IMG/VR virus record: IMGVR_UViG_3300035698_017524 | Coordinates: 1-44,224 of that record | Length of the DNA: 44,224 bases | Direction: 5' to 3' (one strand) | From: a virus | Shown: positions 7,353 to 15,447 of the stretch, piece after piece | How the letters are laid out: each line of letters starts with the position of its first letter | Position numbering within the stretch: the first letter of the stretch is position 1 | Program-made: the position numbers and the translations under genes | The notes under the pieces: generated by a model | Told to the model about the DNA's origin: nothing | Database searches by the model: none | What the model saw: only the letters and a program-made list of their open reading frames with translations

Positions 7353-9530
7353 ATGAAATCTGTACTAATAATAGAAAATTCAACAAGCACTCTACTTAGA
7401 GAAGAAGCATCTGCTTCTGCCTCAGGTAACGATTATATTATGAGTGGACCCTTCACTGAATTCGGTGTCAAAAATCGAAATGATAGGGTATATAATGCTG
7501 ACAAATTTCTTCCAGCTTTACAAGAATTAAACGAGAGAATAACTAACCTAGGTGTAGTATATGGTGAATTTGATCACCCAGATGTATTTGATACTTCGTT
7601 ATCAAGAGCATCACATATCATTACTAAGGCTAATTATATGAAAGAACAAAACATTGTATCAGGAGAAATAAAACTACTAAGCACATATTGGGGTAAAGAA
7701 GCAAAATCATTAGTTAATGATGGTTTACCAATCTTCGTATCATCAAGAGCAGCCGGTGTCACCGAATCTGATGGCTCAGTAACATTAAAAAAATTATTCA
7801 CCTATGACATCGTAGCAGATCCTGGATTTGCATCAGCGAAGATGAGTGTTAATGTTCTTAATGAATCTTTAGGATATAAAGATGAATCTAACTTTAGGAT
7901 ATATGAAGTATCCAACGAGTCTAAAATAAATGAACTATTTAATATGAACAAAAACGACTTTGTAACTAAAAAACAATTGACCGATTATTCACAATATTTA
8001 GTTAAGGAGCTTGCTTCAACTAAATACGAGGTCAAATCTGCAATTACCAAAGGTAATATGAGCCCTGATAAACTAGAAAAACTACTTGAGTACTATGACG
8101 AACTAAACGATAGTAATTCACAAGTTGTTAAATATCTTGACTACTTAGCAGAAAAAATCCAAATTGTTGTTAATGAGAATAAAGCATTAAAAACAACAAC
8201 TACTAAATTATCTAAACACAATGACTATTTAGCTGAGAATCTTGAAAAAGCTATCAACTATTCAGAATATGTTGCTGAGAACTTAGATAAGAATATCAAT
8301 TATGCAGAATATATCGCTGAAAATTTAGATAAAAATATCTCTTACGCAGAATATATTGCAGAAAATCTTGATAAAAACATCTCTTATTCAGAATATATCG
8401 CAGAGAACTTAGATAAAAATATCGCTTACTCAGAATATATCGCTGAAAGTCTTGATAAAAATATCGCTTATGCAGAATATATCGCAGAAAACTTAGATAA
8501 AAATATTTCTTATGGTGAATATATCGCAGAACATTTAGATAATACTATTGCTTATTCAGAATATTTAGCTGAACACGTAGAAGGTAATATCGCTTACTCA
8601 GAATACATCGCAGAACATTTAGATGATAATATTGCTTATTCAGAATACATTGCTGAAGGTCTTGACAATTCAATCGAATATCAAGGAATGATAGTAGAAA
8701 AATTGAATGGTGATAAATTATTCGAATCAGAAGGTGACGAATTACGTTTCCCTACATTAACTGATGCTGGTTTCGAACAAATCGATGATGAAGAAAATTA
8801 TTTTGACGATGATGAAGAAGAAGATAATGAATTCACAAATAGACTAGAAGATGGTGAATTTAACGACGAATTAGAAAATGAATTCTTAGAAGATGAATCA
8901 GAAATTGATTTAGAGGATGAATTTAATAATGGTTTAGAAAACGAATTTGACGAATTTGATAATGATCTAGAAAACTGTGACGATTGCTATGACGATATCA
9001 CAGGAGACGACGATACTGAATTATCAGAATCTATAAATAAATTGATCGCAGAAGCTAAAAAACGTAAAGTTTCCGAAACAACAGACTTGAACTTTTTAAA
9101 GTTCTTAAACAAATCACAAGTTAATAGTTATTACGCATTGAATGATGATGAACAAGAAGCTGTAAAACTTCATGTAAACGAAAGAAGTTATTTCACACAG
9201 AAAGATGTTCTTACTCTTATTGCAGAATCACTTTCAACTAAAAACGAATCTCTTGAAGAAAGAGTAATCAGATTGATGCCTGAAAACATTAAGCCAATCT
9301 GGGAGCAGTTAACTGACTCTTCTAAAAAATCTATGCTTTCACAAGCAAAACTTTACCCAGAAGAAAATATGATAACTGAAAATCAAGTTGAGCATTTCTG
9401 GTCAACCAGAAATATCAAGAAAAACGAATCTATAACTAAAAAATTGGTTTCTCATGAAAGTCTAATACAAGAAGACAAAATTTCAGATACAGAAGCTAAC
9501 GCTATCTTAGAAAGGTTCAGAAGTTTATAA
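7353..9530 (+). CDS. 21: Prohead protease (gp21-like) fused to scaffold-like coiled-coil region
   Basis: Residues 1-170 match the S80 prohead protease family of T4 gp21: NRNDRVYNADKF (41-52), the catalytic His in GEFDHP (His75) and the catalytic Ser in FVSSRAAG (Ser130/131), then YDIVADPGFASAKM. T4 gp21 is about 212 residues, but this protein is 725. After residue 200 comes a helical region, then ten 14-residue repeats of the form YSEYIAENLDKNIA (residues 303-442), an acidic stretch (about 475-560) and a helical C-terminal domain. The repeats have two-heptad periodicity, and the region resembles a scaffolding/core protein, so the gene probably combines T4 genes 21 and 22. The protease would cleave scaffold and capsid proteins during head maturation. 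The gene lies between portal and capsid genes. Confidence 0.85.
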   Translation: MKSVLIIENSTSTLLREEASASASGNDYIMSGPFTEFGVKNRNDRVYNADKFLPALQELNERITNLGVVYGEFDHPDVFDTSLSRASHIITKANYMKEQNIVSGEIKLLSTYWGKEAKSLVNDGLPIFVSSRAAGVTESDGSVTLKKLFTYDIVADPGFASAKMSVNVLNESLGYKDESNFRIYEVSNESKINELFNMNKNDFVTKKQLTDYSQYLVKELASTKYEVKSAITKGNMSPDKLEKLLEYYDELNDSNSQVVKYLDYLAEKIQIVVNENKALKTTTTKLSKHNDYLAENLEKAINYSEYVAENLDKNINYAEYIAENLDKNISYAEYIAENLDKNISYSEYIAENLDKNIAYSEYIAESLDKNIAYAEYIAENLDKNISYGEYIAEHLDNTIAYSEYLAEHVEGNIAYSEYIAEHLDDNIAYSEYIAEGLDNSIEYQGMIVEKLNGDKLFESEGDELRFPTLTDAGFEQIDDEENYFDDDEEEDNEFTNRLEDGEFNDELENEFLEDESEIDLEDEFNNGLENEFDEFDNDLENCDDCYDDITGDDDTELSESINKLIAEAKKRKVSETTDLNFLKFLNKSQVNSYYALNDDEQEAVKLHVNERSYFTQKDVLTLIAESLSTKNESLEERVIRLMPENIKPIWEQLTDSSKKSMLSQAKLYPEENMITENQVEHFWSTRNIKKNESITKKLVSHESLIQEDKISDTEANAILERFRSL
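8259..8678 (+). repeat. Ten tandem 42-bp coding repeats (14 residues each)
   Basis: Inside the protease-scaffold gene, ten in-frame 42-bp units encode Y[SAG]EY[IVL]AE[NHSG]L[DE]xxI[ASNE]. Degenerate units flank them on both sides (HNDYLAENLEKAIN before, YQGMIVEKLNGDK after). Fourteen residues equal two heptads, which fits a long coiled coil. Confidence 0.9.
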
Positions 9531-9535
9531 TAATC

Positions 9536-9554
9536 TGTAAAAAATCCACCTTTG
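9536..9554 (+). repeat. 19-bp box, copy 2, upstream of major capsid gene
   Basis: Identical to 7280-7298 and beginning 74 nt before the capsid ATG at 9610. Here the end of the box also forms a 6-bp hairpin, CCTTTG-aaaaat-CAAAGG (9549-9566), that the first copy lacks. Confidence 0.7.
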
Positions 9555-9609
9555 AAAAATCAAAGGAAATAAAGGAAATATATAGATTACAAAAAAAAAA
9601 TTAAAATTT

Positions 9610-11325
9610 ATGTCACACATTAGAATAGACAATCAAAAAGCACTCAAGAAATGGGGACCAGTTCTTGAAAACATGGGCGTTACAGGAGATAAAATCGACT
9701 GGATGTCAGAATATGCAGAATTTCACTCAATCAATGAGAACGCTTATGCTAACGCATCTAACGTATCGGGTATGGGTGCTGTTGTAGCTGCACAACCTTC
9801 TACACTTTCTGGTTCAACAATTGGTAACAATTGGTCAGGTAACGATGGACAATTAGGTTCAGGAGACGTAGGACAGAACTTACTTCCAGTAGCTATGAAA
9901 ATCGCTGCACAAACTATTGGTTTAGACCTTGTAGCAGTTAAGCCTTCACCAGGGCCAAAAATTGATTTACTTTATATCGATTTCCGTTATGATGACACTC
10001 ACATGGGTGATCAAGACGAAAGACCACAAGTATTCAAATTAAACATCGCAGATTTAGACGAAAGAGCTGCAGTTTATGCTGACTTAGTAGCAAAAGCAGG
10101 ATTACAAACACAAGGTGGTTTAGTAGGTAGATGGTTTACAACAATCAACGATGAAGGTACTGCAATAACAATTGGTGGACAAACAGCAGAACCAACTACA
10201 TCAAAAGAAGGTATTGTTGAATTTTTAGGATTCTCACGTATCGATGGTTTCCCAATGTTCAGAGCTTATAGACAATGGAATACAGCTCATACTGCTGTTG
10301 GAAGCGCAACTGACCTATGGTCATTTGACTCAACAAGAAATACATTTAATCCTACTCAATCAATGGTAGAACAAATTGTAGAAGTTGGTACATATTCAGT
10401 AACACCTGGATCAACAAACCTAATTATTGAATTAGTTTCTGCATTAGAAGACCATATTCCTGGATTCTCTGCAAACTGGAACTCTTCAGATACTGGATTC
10501 GCAGGTGACTATCCAATGGATAGAGAACAAGATGATACAAGATATGCTGGTATCATTGGACCAAAAATTAGTTCTAAAACAGTTGCTGTTGGTACTATTG
10601 AAGTAACATCATCACTAAGAAGAACTGAAATTGAAGATATCAAAGCCAATACTGGTATGGATATCGTTCAAAAAATGGAAAGTATTTTAGTTAACGAACT
10701 TTCACAAACAATCTCAAAACAAATCGTTGGAAAGATTTTTGAAATGGGTGAACTTAACAGACAATCAGCACCATTAGTAGTTTCTGCAACTCCAAGTATT
10801 CCTGGTCAAACAATCTTTGACTTAGATACAGCTTATGTATCAGGAGTAGGTGGTGAAACAACACACGCTGTTCAAAGAAAACTTATCACTAAGATAATGC
10901 ACGCCTCTAACTACTTAGCAACAGAAGGCCGTATCGGACCTGCTCAATATGTAGTAACAAATGGTGGATTAGGTGCAGCTTTAGCTGACATTAGTGGTTA
11001 CATCCTTAACCCTGTTAAATCTAAAATTAACAGTGCAGGACAATTATACCCAGTAGGTTCAATTGGAGATATCTCTATTTATGTTGACCCTTATATGAAG
11101 TATAATGACAACAGATTAGTTCTTGGAAGAAAGAACAATCCTGATCAACCAGGTATCATTTTTGTACCTTACTTGATGGCACAATCAATCTCAATCATCT
11201 CTGAAGCAACATTTGCTCCTAGAATGTTATTAAGATCAAGATATGCTGTAACTGAAGTAGGTTGGTTCCCACAAAAGCAGTTTATGACTATCAGAGTTAA
11301 AGACGATGCAGTATTATTAAACTAA
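9610..11325 (+). CDS. 23: Major capsid protein, T4 gp23-like
   Basis: The 571-residue protein follows the protease-scaffold gene as in T4. The N-terminal third holds the gp23-type segment QNLLPVAMKIAAQTIGLDLV followed by AVKPSPGPKIDLLYIDFRY. The middle contains RRTEIEDIKANTGMDIV and VNELSQTISKQIVGKI. The C-terminal region holds GDISIYVDPYM and a hydrophobic LRSRYAVTEVGWFP. A probable cleavage site for the gp21-type protease is SINE/NAYA (Ile41-Asn42-Glu43), matching the I/L-x-E rule of T4. Codon use is richer in GC-ending codons than in neighbouring unknown genes, as expected for a highly expressed gene. A strong terminator follows at 11344. The start follows an AT-rich leader with no Shine-Dalgarno site. 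Confidence 0.92.
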   Translation: MSHIRIDNQKALKKWGPVLENMGVTGDKIDWMSEYAEFHSINENAYANASNVSGMGAVVAAQPSTLSGSTIGNNWSGNDGQLGSGDVGQNLLPVAMKIAAQTIGLDLVAVKPSPGPKIDLLYIDFRYDDTHMGDQDERPQVFKLNIADLDERAAVYADLVAKAGLQTQGGLVGRWFTTINDEGTAITIGGQTAEPTTSKEGIVEFLGFSRIDGFPMFRAYRQWNTAHTAVGSATDLWSFDSTRNTFNPTQSMVEQIVEVGTYSVTPGSTNLIIELVSALEDHIPGFSANWNSSDTGFAGDYPMDREQDDTRYAGIIGPKISSKTVAVGTIEVTSSLRRTEIEDIKANTGMDIVQKMESILVNELSQTISKQIVGKIFEMGELNRQSAPLVVSATPSIPGQTIFDLDTAYVSGVGGETTHAVQRKLITKIMHASNYLATEGRIGPAQYVVTNGGLGAALADISGYILNPVKSKINSAGQLYPVGSIGDISIYVDPYMKYNDNRLVLGRKNNPDQPGIIFVPYLMAQSISIISEATFAPRMLLRSRYAVTEVGWFPQKQFMTIRVKDDAVLLN

Positions 11326-11343
11326 TACTAAATTAGATATATT

Positions 11344-11378
11344 AAAAGAGAGAGACTATAAGAGCTCTCTCTTTTTTT
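11344..11378 (+). terminator. Rho-independent terminator after major capsid gene
   Basis: AAAAGAGAGAG (11344-11354) pairs perfectly with CTCTCTCTTTT (11365-11375) across a 10-nt loop, and the run of T continues to 11378. It lies 18 nt after the capsid stop codon. Confidence 0.88.
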
Positions 11379-11421
11379 GTACATATATTTCTCTCATAAT
11401 AACAAATCTCATATATTAATA

Positions 11422-11431
11422 TTAATATATA
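11422..11431 (+). promoter_or_regulatory. TTAATATATA element before NFACT-R gene
   Basis: Exact 10-mer ending 4 nt before the ATG at 11436 and lying just after the capsid terminator, so a separate transcript for the following genes is likely. Confidence 0.5.
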
Positions 11432-11435
11432 AATC

Positions 11436-11825
11436 ATGAATATAATGAATTGTACTAAATTCCTAGAGAGTAAAAAGAAATTCCCAAATATTAAAAAGTT
11501 AGAACATGATGGGTTTAATATTATGATAGGAAAAGATGCAGAATCTAATGATCATTTAACATTTAATATGGCAGAAGATAACGACTTATGGTTCCACGTC
11601 AAAGGTTCACCAGGAAGTCATGTTGTTTTAAAAATTAATGATAAATTACCAATTGAAACTGTGGTCAAATTTGTTGCAGAACTTGCTAAGAAAAATAGTA
11701 AAGCAAAAAACACCGAAGGTGCACATGTGGTATACTGCAAAAGAAAGTTTGTTAAAAAAAATAAAGGTATGAATGCTGGTCAAGTTAAAGTAGATTATAA
11801 AAATGCACAGACTATCATTATTTAA
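11436..11825 (+). CDS. Stand-alone NFACT-R domain protein
   Basis: The 129-residue protein consists almost entirely of an NFACT-R (DUF814) domain, the RNA-binding C-terminal part of RqcH/NEMF proteins, which bind stalled large ribosomal subunits with peptidyl-tRNA. Matching signatures are IGKDAESNDHLTF (residues 31-43), DLWFHVKGSPGSHVVL (50-65), and VVYCKRKFVKKNKGMNAGQV (98-117), the usual VxYxxxkxVkKpkgxkxGxV tail. The NFACT-N, HhH and coiled-coil parts of full RqcH are absent. Small stand-alone NFACT-R proteins exist in bacteria, so the domain can act alone. The neighbours are the capsid gene upstream and an M20 peptidase gene 36 nt downstream. A tmRNA gene lies 2.1 kb downstream. Family assignment is strong; a role in ribosome rescue during infection is inferred. 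Confidence 0.85.
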   Translation: MNIMNCTKFLESKKKFPNIKKLEHDGFNIMIGKDAESNDHLTFNMAEDNDLWFHVKGSPGSHVVLKINDKLPIETVVKFVAELAKKNSKAKNTEGAHVVYCKRKFVKKNKGMNAGQVKVDYKNAQTIII

Positions 11826-11861
11826 AAATAATATATATTCATAACAAAATTAATTATAGAA

Positions 11862-13205
11862 ATGGGAACAGAACCAAGGATTAAATTTTCAGAAGAACTA
11901 CTAAGAGTTCTAGGTGCTTTAGAAGCCGATAATAACTACATAGCATTCGAAATGTCATATATGGCAGAACCAGCATCATATTACTTCAATGGGTTAAATA
12001 TAACACACATTGATGTAGGTAAAGATTGGACATTTAAAGTTACTATACATGGCAAAGAACACATGATGAAGATTGGTAAATTTTTAAGATTCTACTTCAA
12101 AGGTTACTTTGATAGTCCAGAAATCACAAGCTTTGGATATGCATATAATAAATTGAAAAATGATCCAAAAGCAAGTAAAAGCCAAGAAGTCGAAATCGAG
12201 GAATTTGTATACAAACCAAAAGACCCAAGATCAACTTTCATATCATTAGTAACAAAAACTTATCCATATGGACACGAAGCAGAAGTATTAAAATTCTTAC
12301 CACCAGGTTTAGAAAAAGATAAACATGATAATTATTTCCAAATAATAGGTGATAATAAAAAACCATCTACTTGTTTTGCAAGTCACTTAGATACTGTAGA
12401 TAGAAAACAAAGTGATGTTGTTTTAATGACAAGAGAAGAAGAGGGTGATGAAATCATTTATACTGATGGTTCTACAATATTGGGCGCCGATGATAAATCA
12501 GGTACAACAATTATGTTATATATGATGGCACATAACATACCAGGTCTTTATTATTTCTTCATTGGAGAAGAGAGAGGAACAATTGGTTCCGGTGCAGTAT
12601 GTGGTGATATTGGTAATTTAGATTATATGGAAAATGTTAAGAAAATTATTTCGTTTGATAGAAGAAAGACAACCTCAGTTATAACAAAACAACACGGTAG
12701 AACATGTTGTTCTGATGTATTCTGTGAGGCATTATGTAAAGAATATAGAAAGGGTGGTGTATTTTATAAAGCCGACCCAACAGGAGTTTTCACAGATTCA
12801 GCAGCTTTCATAGATGATATACCAGAAGGTACAAACCTTTCCGTTGGATACTTAAAAGAACACACAACAAAAGAGAGTCAGAATATGACATTCTTAATAA
12901 AAATGTGCGAAGCATCAATACTCGTTGATTGGGAAAAATTACCAGTTGCTAGAAAAACAGGTATAAATACTGAAATTCTTAAAAAACACAAAAGTTTCAT
13001 AGATGAAATTAAAAAAACAAATTTCAATATAGAAGTTAAAATTGTTGGTTTTGAAGATGACATATTCGTAAGAATTGATACTGATTTTGGCGACATTAAG
13101 ACCATATATACAACATTAAGCAGAATAAAAGGTCTTTTAAAGAAGCACAAAATGAGAGATCATATAACAATAAGTAGATCTTATATAAAAATAGAAATGA
13201 AATAA
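11862..13205 (+). CDS. M20-type zinc metallopeptidase with extra N-terminal domain
   Basis: Residues 121-360 are a metallopeptidase of the M20 (peptidase T-like) fold. All expected metal and catalytic residues are visible: SHLDTV (His175, Asp177), ILGADDKSG (Asp210/211), IGEERG (Glu236, Glu237), SFDR (Asp266) and EHTTKE (His334). The protein is 447 residues. An N-terminal domain of about 115 residues has no counterpart in the paralogue at 39708-40808, and neither does the C-terminal 90 residues. The two peptidase cores share strings such as IPGLYYFF and TDGxTILGADDK. The gene is 36 nt after the NFACT-R gene and one base before the next gene, so probably in one operon. The substrate is unknown; M20 enzymes cleave small peptides or amide bonds. 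Such enzymes are unusual in phages. Confidence 0.82.
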   Translation: MGTEPRIKFSEELLRVLGALEADNNYIAFEMSYMAEPASYYFNGLNITHIDVGKDWTFKVTIHGKEHMMKIGKFLRFYFKGYFDSPEITSFGYAYNKLKNDPKASKSQEVEIEEFVYKPKDPRSTFISLVTKTYPYGHEAEVLKFLPPGLEKDKHDNYFQIIGDNKKPSTCFASHLDTVDRKQSDVVLMTREEEGDEIIYTDGSTILGADDKSGTTIMLYMMAHNIPGLYYFFIGEERGTIGSGAVCGDIGNLDYMENVKKIISFDRRKTTSVITKQHGRTCCSDVFCEALCKEYRKGGVFYKADPTGVFTDSAAFIDDIPEGTNLSVGYLKEHTTKESQNMTFLIKMCEASILVDWEKLPVARKTGINTEILKKHKSFIDEIKKTNFNIEVKIVGFEDDIFVRIDTDFGDIKTIYTTLSRIKGLLKKHKMRDHITISRSYIKIEMK

Positions 13206-13206
13206 A

Positions 13207-13854
13207 ATGAAAATTAGAGATTATATAAAATTTATAAACGAAGACAGAATAGGGTTTGATGATATTGATGGTTTCCGTGAAGAACAAGAAGAATTCTTAA
13301 ATGGTAATAATGATGATATAAACAATAGAGAGGATGATTATGCTTATTTAAATGATGAGTTAGATAAACTAAACAGAGAAACAGATAATAGACAGAAAAC
13401 TTATAAAACCTATGACGACTGGGCAGAAGAGGATGAAGAGGATGTGGATGAAGAAGAATTAAGATACTTCAGAAGACATCACAAAGAAGAAGAGGAAGAA
13501 GAAGAATTTTATGGCAATGAAGATGAAGATAGTGAAACAATGTCTGACCTAATTGGACTACTATTACAGATGTTTCCAAAATCCGTAGATGTTAATATAG
13601 AAGGAACACCAGAAGAAATTACTATGTATTTCCCTATGAGATATTATGGATCAACTTTAACTGATATAATTAAAATATTTGAAGTTTTAAATAAATTAAG
13701 TAAAGATGTATTACCAGAATTTGATGATTATGTTGATATGTATTTCAGAAAGGGTAAGAATAACATAGTGATAACTTTCTCAAATAGAGATTACTATAGA
13801 AATTCAGGCAATATCAACTATGATAACTCAGGTAGAAATTTTAATGCATTTTAA
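13207..13854 (+). CDS. Acidic protein with capsid-targeting-like N-terminus
   Basis: A 215-residue protein whose first 12 residues, MKIRDYIKFINE, resemble the capsid-targeting sequence of T4 internal proteins (MKTYQEFIAE), including an I-x-E site for a gp21-type protease. Residues 15-110 are low-complexity and strongly acidic (runs of Glu and Asp). Residues 115-195 look like a folded domain (SVDVNIEGTPEEITMYFPMRYYG and on), and the tail is Asn/Tyr-rich. It starts one base after the M20 peptidase stop. If the targeting reading is right, the protein is packaged in the prohead and trimmed there. No enzymatic motif is visible. Confidence 0.65.
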   Translation: MKIRDYIKFINEDRIGFDDIDGFREEQEEFLNGNNDDINNREDDYAYLNDELDKLNRETDNRQKTYKTYDDWAEEDEEDVDEEELRYFRRHHKEEEEEEEFYGNEDEDSETMSDLIGLLLQMFPKSVDVNIEGTPEEITMYFPMRYYGSTLTDIIKIFEVLNKLSKDVLPEFDDYVDMYFRKGKNNIVITFSNRDYYRNSGNINYDNSGRNFNAF

Positions 13855-13866
13855 TTTAAACTTATT

Positions 13867-13896
13867 TTGATTTCTGGAATATTATATATATATTTG
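13867..13896 (+). promoter_or_regulatory. Bacteroidetes-type promoter of the tmRNA gene
   Basis: TTG (13867-13869), 19 nt spacer, then TATATTTG (13889-13896), matching the Bacteroidetes primary sigma factor consensus TTG-N17-23-TAnnTTTG. The tmRNA 5' end (GGGGGTG) begins 16 nt after the -7 element. Confidence 0.65.
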
Positions 13897-13911
13897 TAAA
13901 CAATTAAATAT

Positions 13912-14283
13912 GGGGGTGTTTTAGAATAGATTCGCAGATTGGTTGTAATTATGCAAGTATCGGATTGTTAATTAACCGATTCATAAATTAAATAACATAT
14001 TTTTAAACGGCAACGTTAATGAAGTAGGATCACGTGAAGATTTAGTAGCGTCTCTACAAAACAATTTGCTTTTCACAGAAGAGCTTGAAACTGTTTAAGT
14101 TTCTAAACTTCTTGACCAGAATCACACCGGTTTAAAAAATGTGAAATTTATTTTTTCTATTTTTTAGAATTTGTCAAAAAAATTAGATATTTTGTTAATT
14201 TCGAAAAATTGACTAAACTTGTAAATGAATAGTTATTATTAACTGAGGAAGACACGGGGAGCAGTACCTCGTCATCTCCACAA
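13912..14283 (+). ncRNA. ssrA: tmRNA (transfer-messenger RNA)
   Basis: About 372 nt with the tmRNA plan. The acceptor stem GGGGGTG (13912-13918) pairs with CATCTCC (14273-14279), all seven positions including two G-U pairs. AGATTCGCAG resembles the tmRNA D-loop. PK1 is visible: ATCGG (13959-13963) pairs with CCGAT (13976-13980), and loop GTTAATTAA (13967-13975) pairs with TTAAATAAC (13988-13996), 8 of 9. The likely resume codon is GGC at 14009, 12 nt after PK1, opening a 29-residue tag frame that starts GNVNEVG, ends TEELETV and stops at TAA 14096-14098. Two segments of P2 pair (GGTTG with TAACT, GCAAG with CTTGT). The 3' end reads CTCCACAA, so CCA is not fully encoded. Oddities are a T-arm loop that is not TTCRANY and a tag not ending in Ala-Ala. 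The RNA would rescue stalled ribosomes and tag nascent peptides. It has its own promoter and terminator. Confidence 0.78.
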
Positions 14284-14286
14284 AAG

Positions 14287-14313
14287 AAAAAACCACTTAA
14301 TTGTGGTTTTTTT
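14287..14313 (+). terminator. Rho-independent terminator of the tmRNA gene
   Basis: AAAAAACCAC (14287-14296) pairs with GTGGTTTTTT (14303-14312) across TTAATT, with the T run ending at 14313. It starts within a few bases of the tmRNA 3' end. Confidence 0.88.
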
Positions 14314-14353
14314 ATTTTTAAACATATTACCAATACACAATATAATTATTATT

Positions 14354-14815
14354 ATGATAAACGAATTTAAAGGTAGGTGGTTTTTCTTATCGAATTTCTA
14401 CCCGTGTGAAATAACACACCAAGGAATAACATACAAGACTGTAGAAGCATATTATGTCGCTATGAAAGTTAATGATGAACAATTAATCAACGGTAAATAT
14501 TATACACCTGGTGATTTCCGTGAAATGATAGCTTTAATACCAGAACCGGGCATCACTAAAAAAATAGGACAAAAAGTCAAATTAAGAAAAGACTGGGACA
14601 CATATAAACTAGAAGTTATGAATTGGGGTGTTCGTGAAAAATTCAAATACCCAAAATTAGCAGAGAAATTAATCGACACCGGTGATGAAGAATTAATCGA
14701 AGGTAACTGGTGGCATGATAATTTTTATGGATCTTGCACCTGTACTAAATGTGCTAATAAAGGTCGCAATGAATTGGGTAAAATATTAATGAATGTTCGT
14801 GATGATTTCAAATAG
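14354..14815 (+). CDS. NADAR-domain protein (YbiA-like)
   Basis: The 153-residue protein is a full NADAR domain: FKGRWFFLSNFYPCEI (residues 5-20), ITYKTVEAYYVAMK (25-38, with the conserved Glu31), LIEGNWWHDNFYG (114-126) and GRNELGKILMNVR (137-149). NADAR proteins act on NAD/ADP-ribose derivatives. YbiA cleaves riboflavin precursors, and NADAR domains paired with DarT-type toxins remove ADP-ribose from guanine in DNA. A CxCxxC cluster (SCTCTKCANK) near residue 128 is an unusual extra. The start at 14354 is chosen because the domain begins there; an upstream GTG-led extension at 14303 reads through the tmRNA terminator and is hydrophobic nonsense. The last 8 nt overlap the convergent GIY-YIG gene. 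Confidence 0.85.
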   Translation: MINEFKGRWFFLSNFYPCEITHQGITYKTVEAYYVAMKVNDEQLINGKYYTPGDFREMIALIPEPGITKKIGQKVKLRKDWDTYKLEVMNWGVREKFKYPKLAEKLIDTGDEELIEGNWWHDNFYGSCTCTKCANKGRNELGKILMNVRDDFK

Positions 14816-15443
14816 TCCAACCTTTGTGAGTTCTTCTCTTCCCACTCGCAACTAAACAAAGTTTGCTATTACTTAAATTATTCTTTATACAAAATAATTT
14901 CATATTAGTGAATGTTATTACCTCACCTTCTGGGCTAATCATCGTATAAGTTTTTTGATTATGTTCAATTGAACCCCTAATAGTATTATCTGATGGTTTT
15001 TTACCTCTATTCAATTCCGACAATTTCTTTTTCGTAGCATCGGACATTTTTTTACCTTTATGAGATTCCGATAATTTCCTTTTCGTAGCATCGGATGCTT
15101 TTTTACCTTTATTAGATTCTGATATTTTCCTTTTTGTTTCTTCAGACAATCTTCTATTTTTACCACCAGTTACCAAATTATAACCATTAGGTGATAATGA
15201 GTTATAAAAATTAATATAATAAATTTCTTTCTCGTTCAACTCTTCTATATTTTCTGCTTTATCTATTTCCTCAATAAAAAAAATCTCTTTACCATACTTA
15301 TTTATTGAATTTGTTATAGCCATCCCATTTCTTTTTAAAGTACACTGCCATAAATGTCTACTCCACCTTTTTTCAAGAGAACCTACAGTTTGTCCAATAT
15401 AAACTTTATCATTTATATTATTTGTTATTTTATATATTACCAT
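14808..15443 (-). CDS. GIY-YIG homing endonuclease with NUMOD3 repeats
   Basis: The 211 residues open with the GIY-YIG nuclease core: VIYKITNNINDKVYIGQT (residues 2-19), the conserved Arg in LEKRWSRH, and NSLSPNGYNLVTGG. Three NUMOD3-type DNA-binding repeats follow at about residues 98-150 (SEETKRKISESNKGKK, SDATKRKLSESHKGKK, SDATKKKLSELNRGKK). The C-terminus has a helix-turn-helix-like segment ending HKGW. It is a free-standing mobile gene inserted on the opposite strand behind the NADAR gene, which it overlaps by 8 nt. TTAATATATA lies 4 nt upstream of its start. Confidence 0.9.
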   Translation of the reverse strand: MVIYKITNNINDKVYIGQTVGSLEKRWSRHLWQCTLKRNGMAITNSINKYGKEIFFIEEIDKAENIEELNEKEIYYINFYNSLSPNGYNLVTGGKNRRLSEETKRKISESNKGKKASDATKRKLSESHKGKKMSDATKKKLSELNRGKKPSDNTIRGSIEHNQKTYTMISPEGEVITFTNMKLFCIKNNLSNSKLCLVASGKRRTHKGWTI

Positions 15444-15447
15444 ATTT

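Noticed and set aside
8217-8720. Short, regularly spaced DNA repeats that could suggest a CRISPR array
   Set aside because: The 42-bp units are contiguous, in frame and encode a 14-residue coiled-coil repeat inside the protease-scaffold gene; there are no unique spacers.
14303-14353. Upstream start of the NADAR gene
   Set aside because: This extension would be translated from the right arm of the tmRNA terminator and is a meaningless hydrophobic stretch; the domain begins at 14354.
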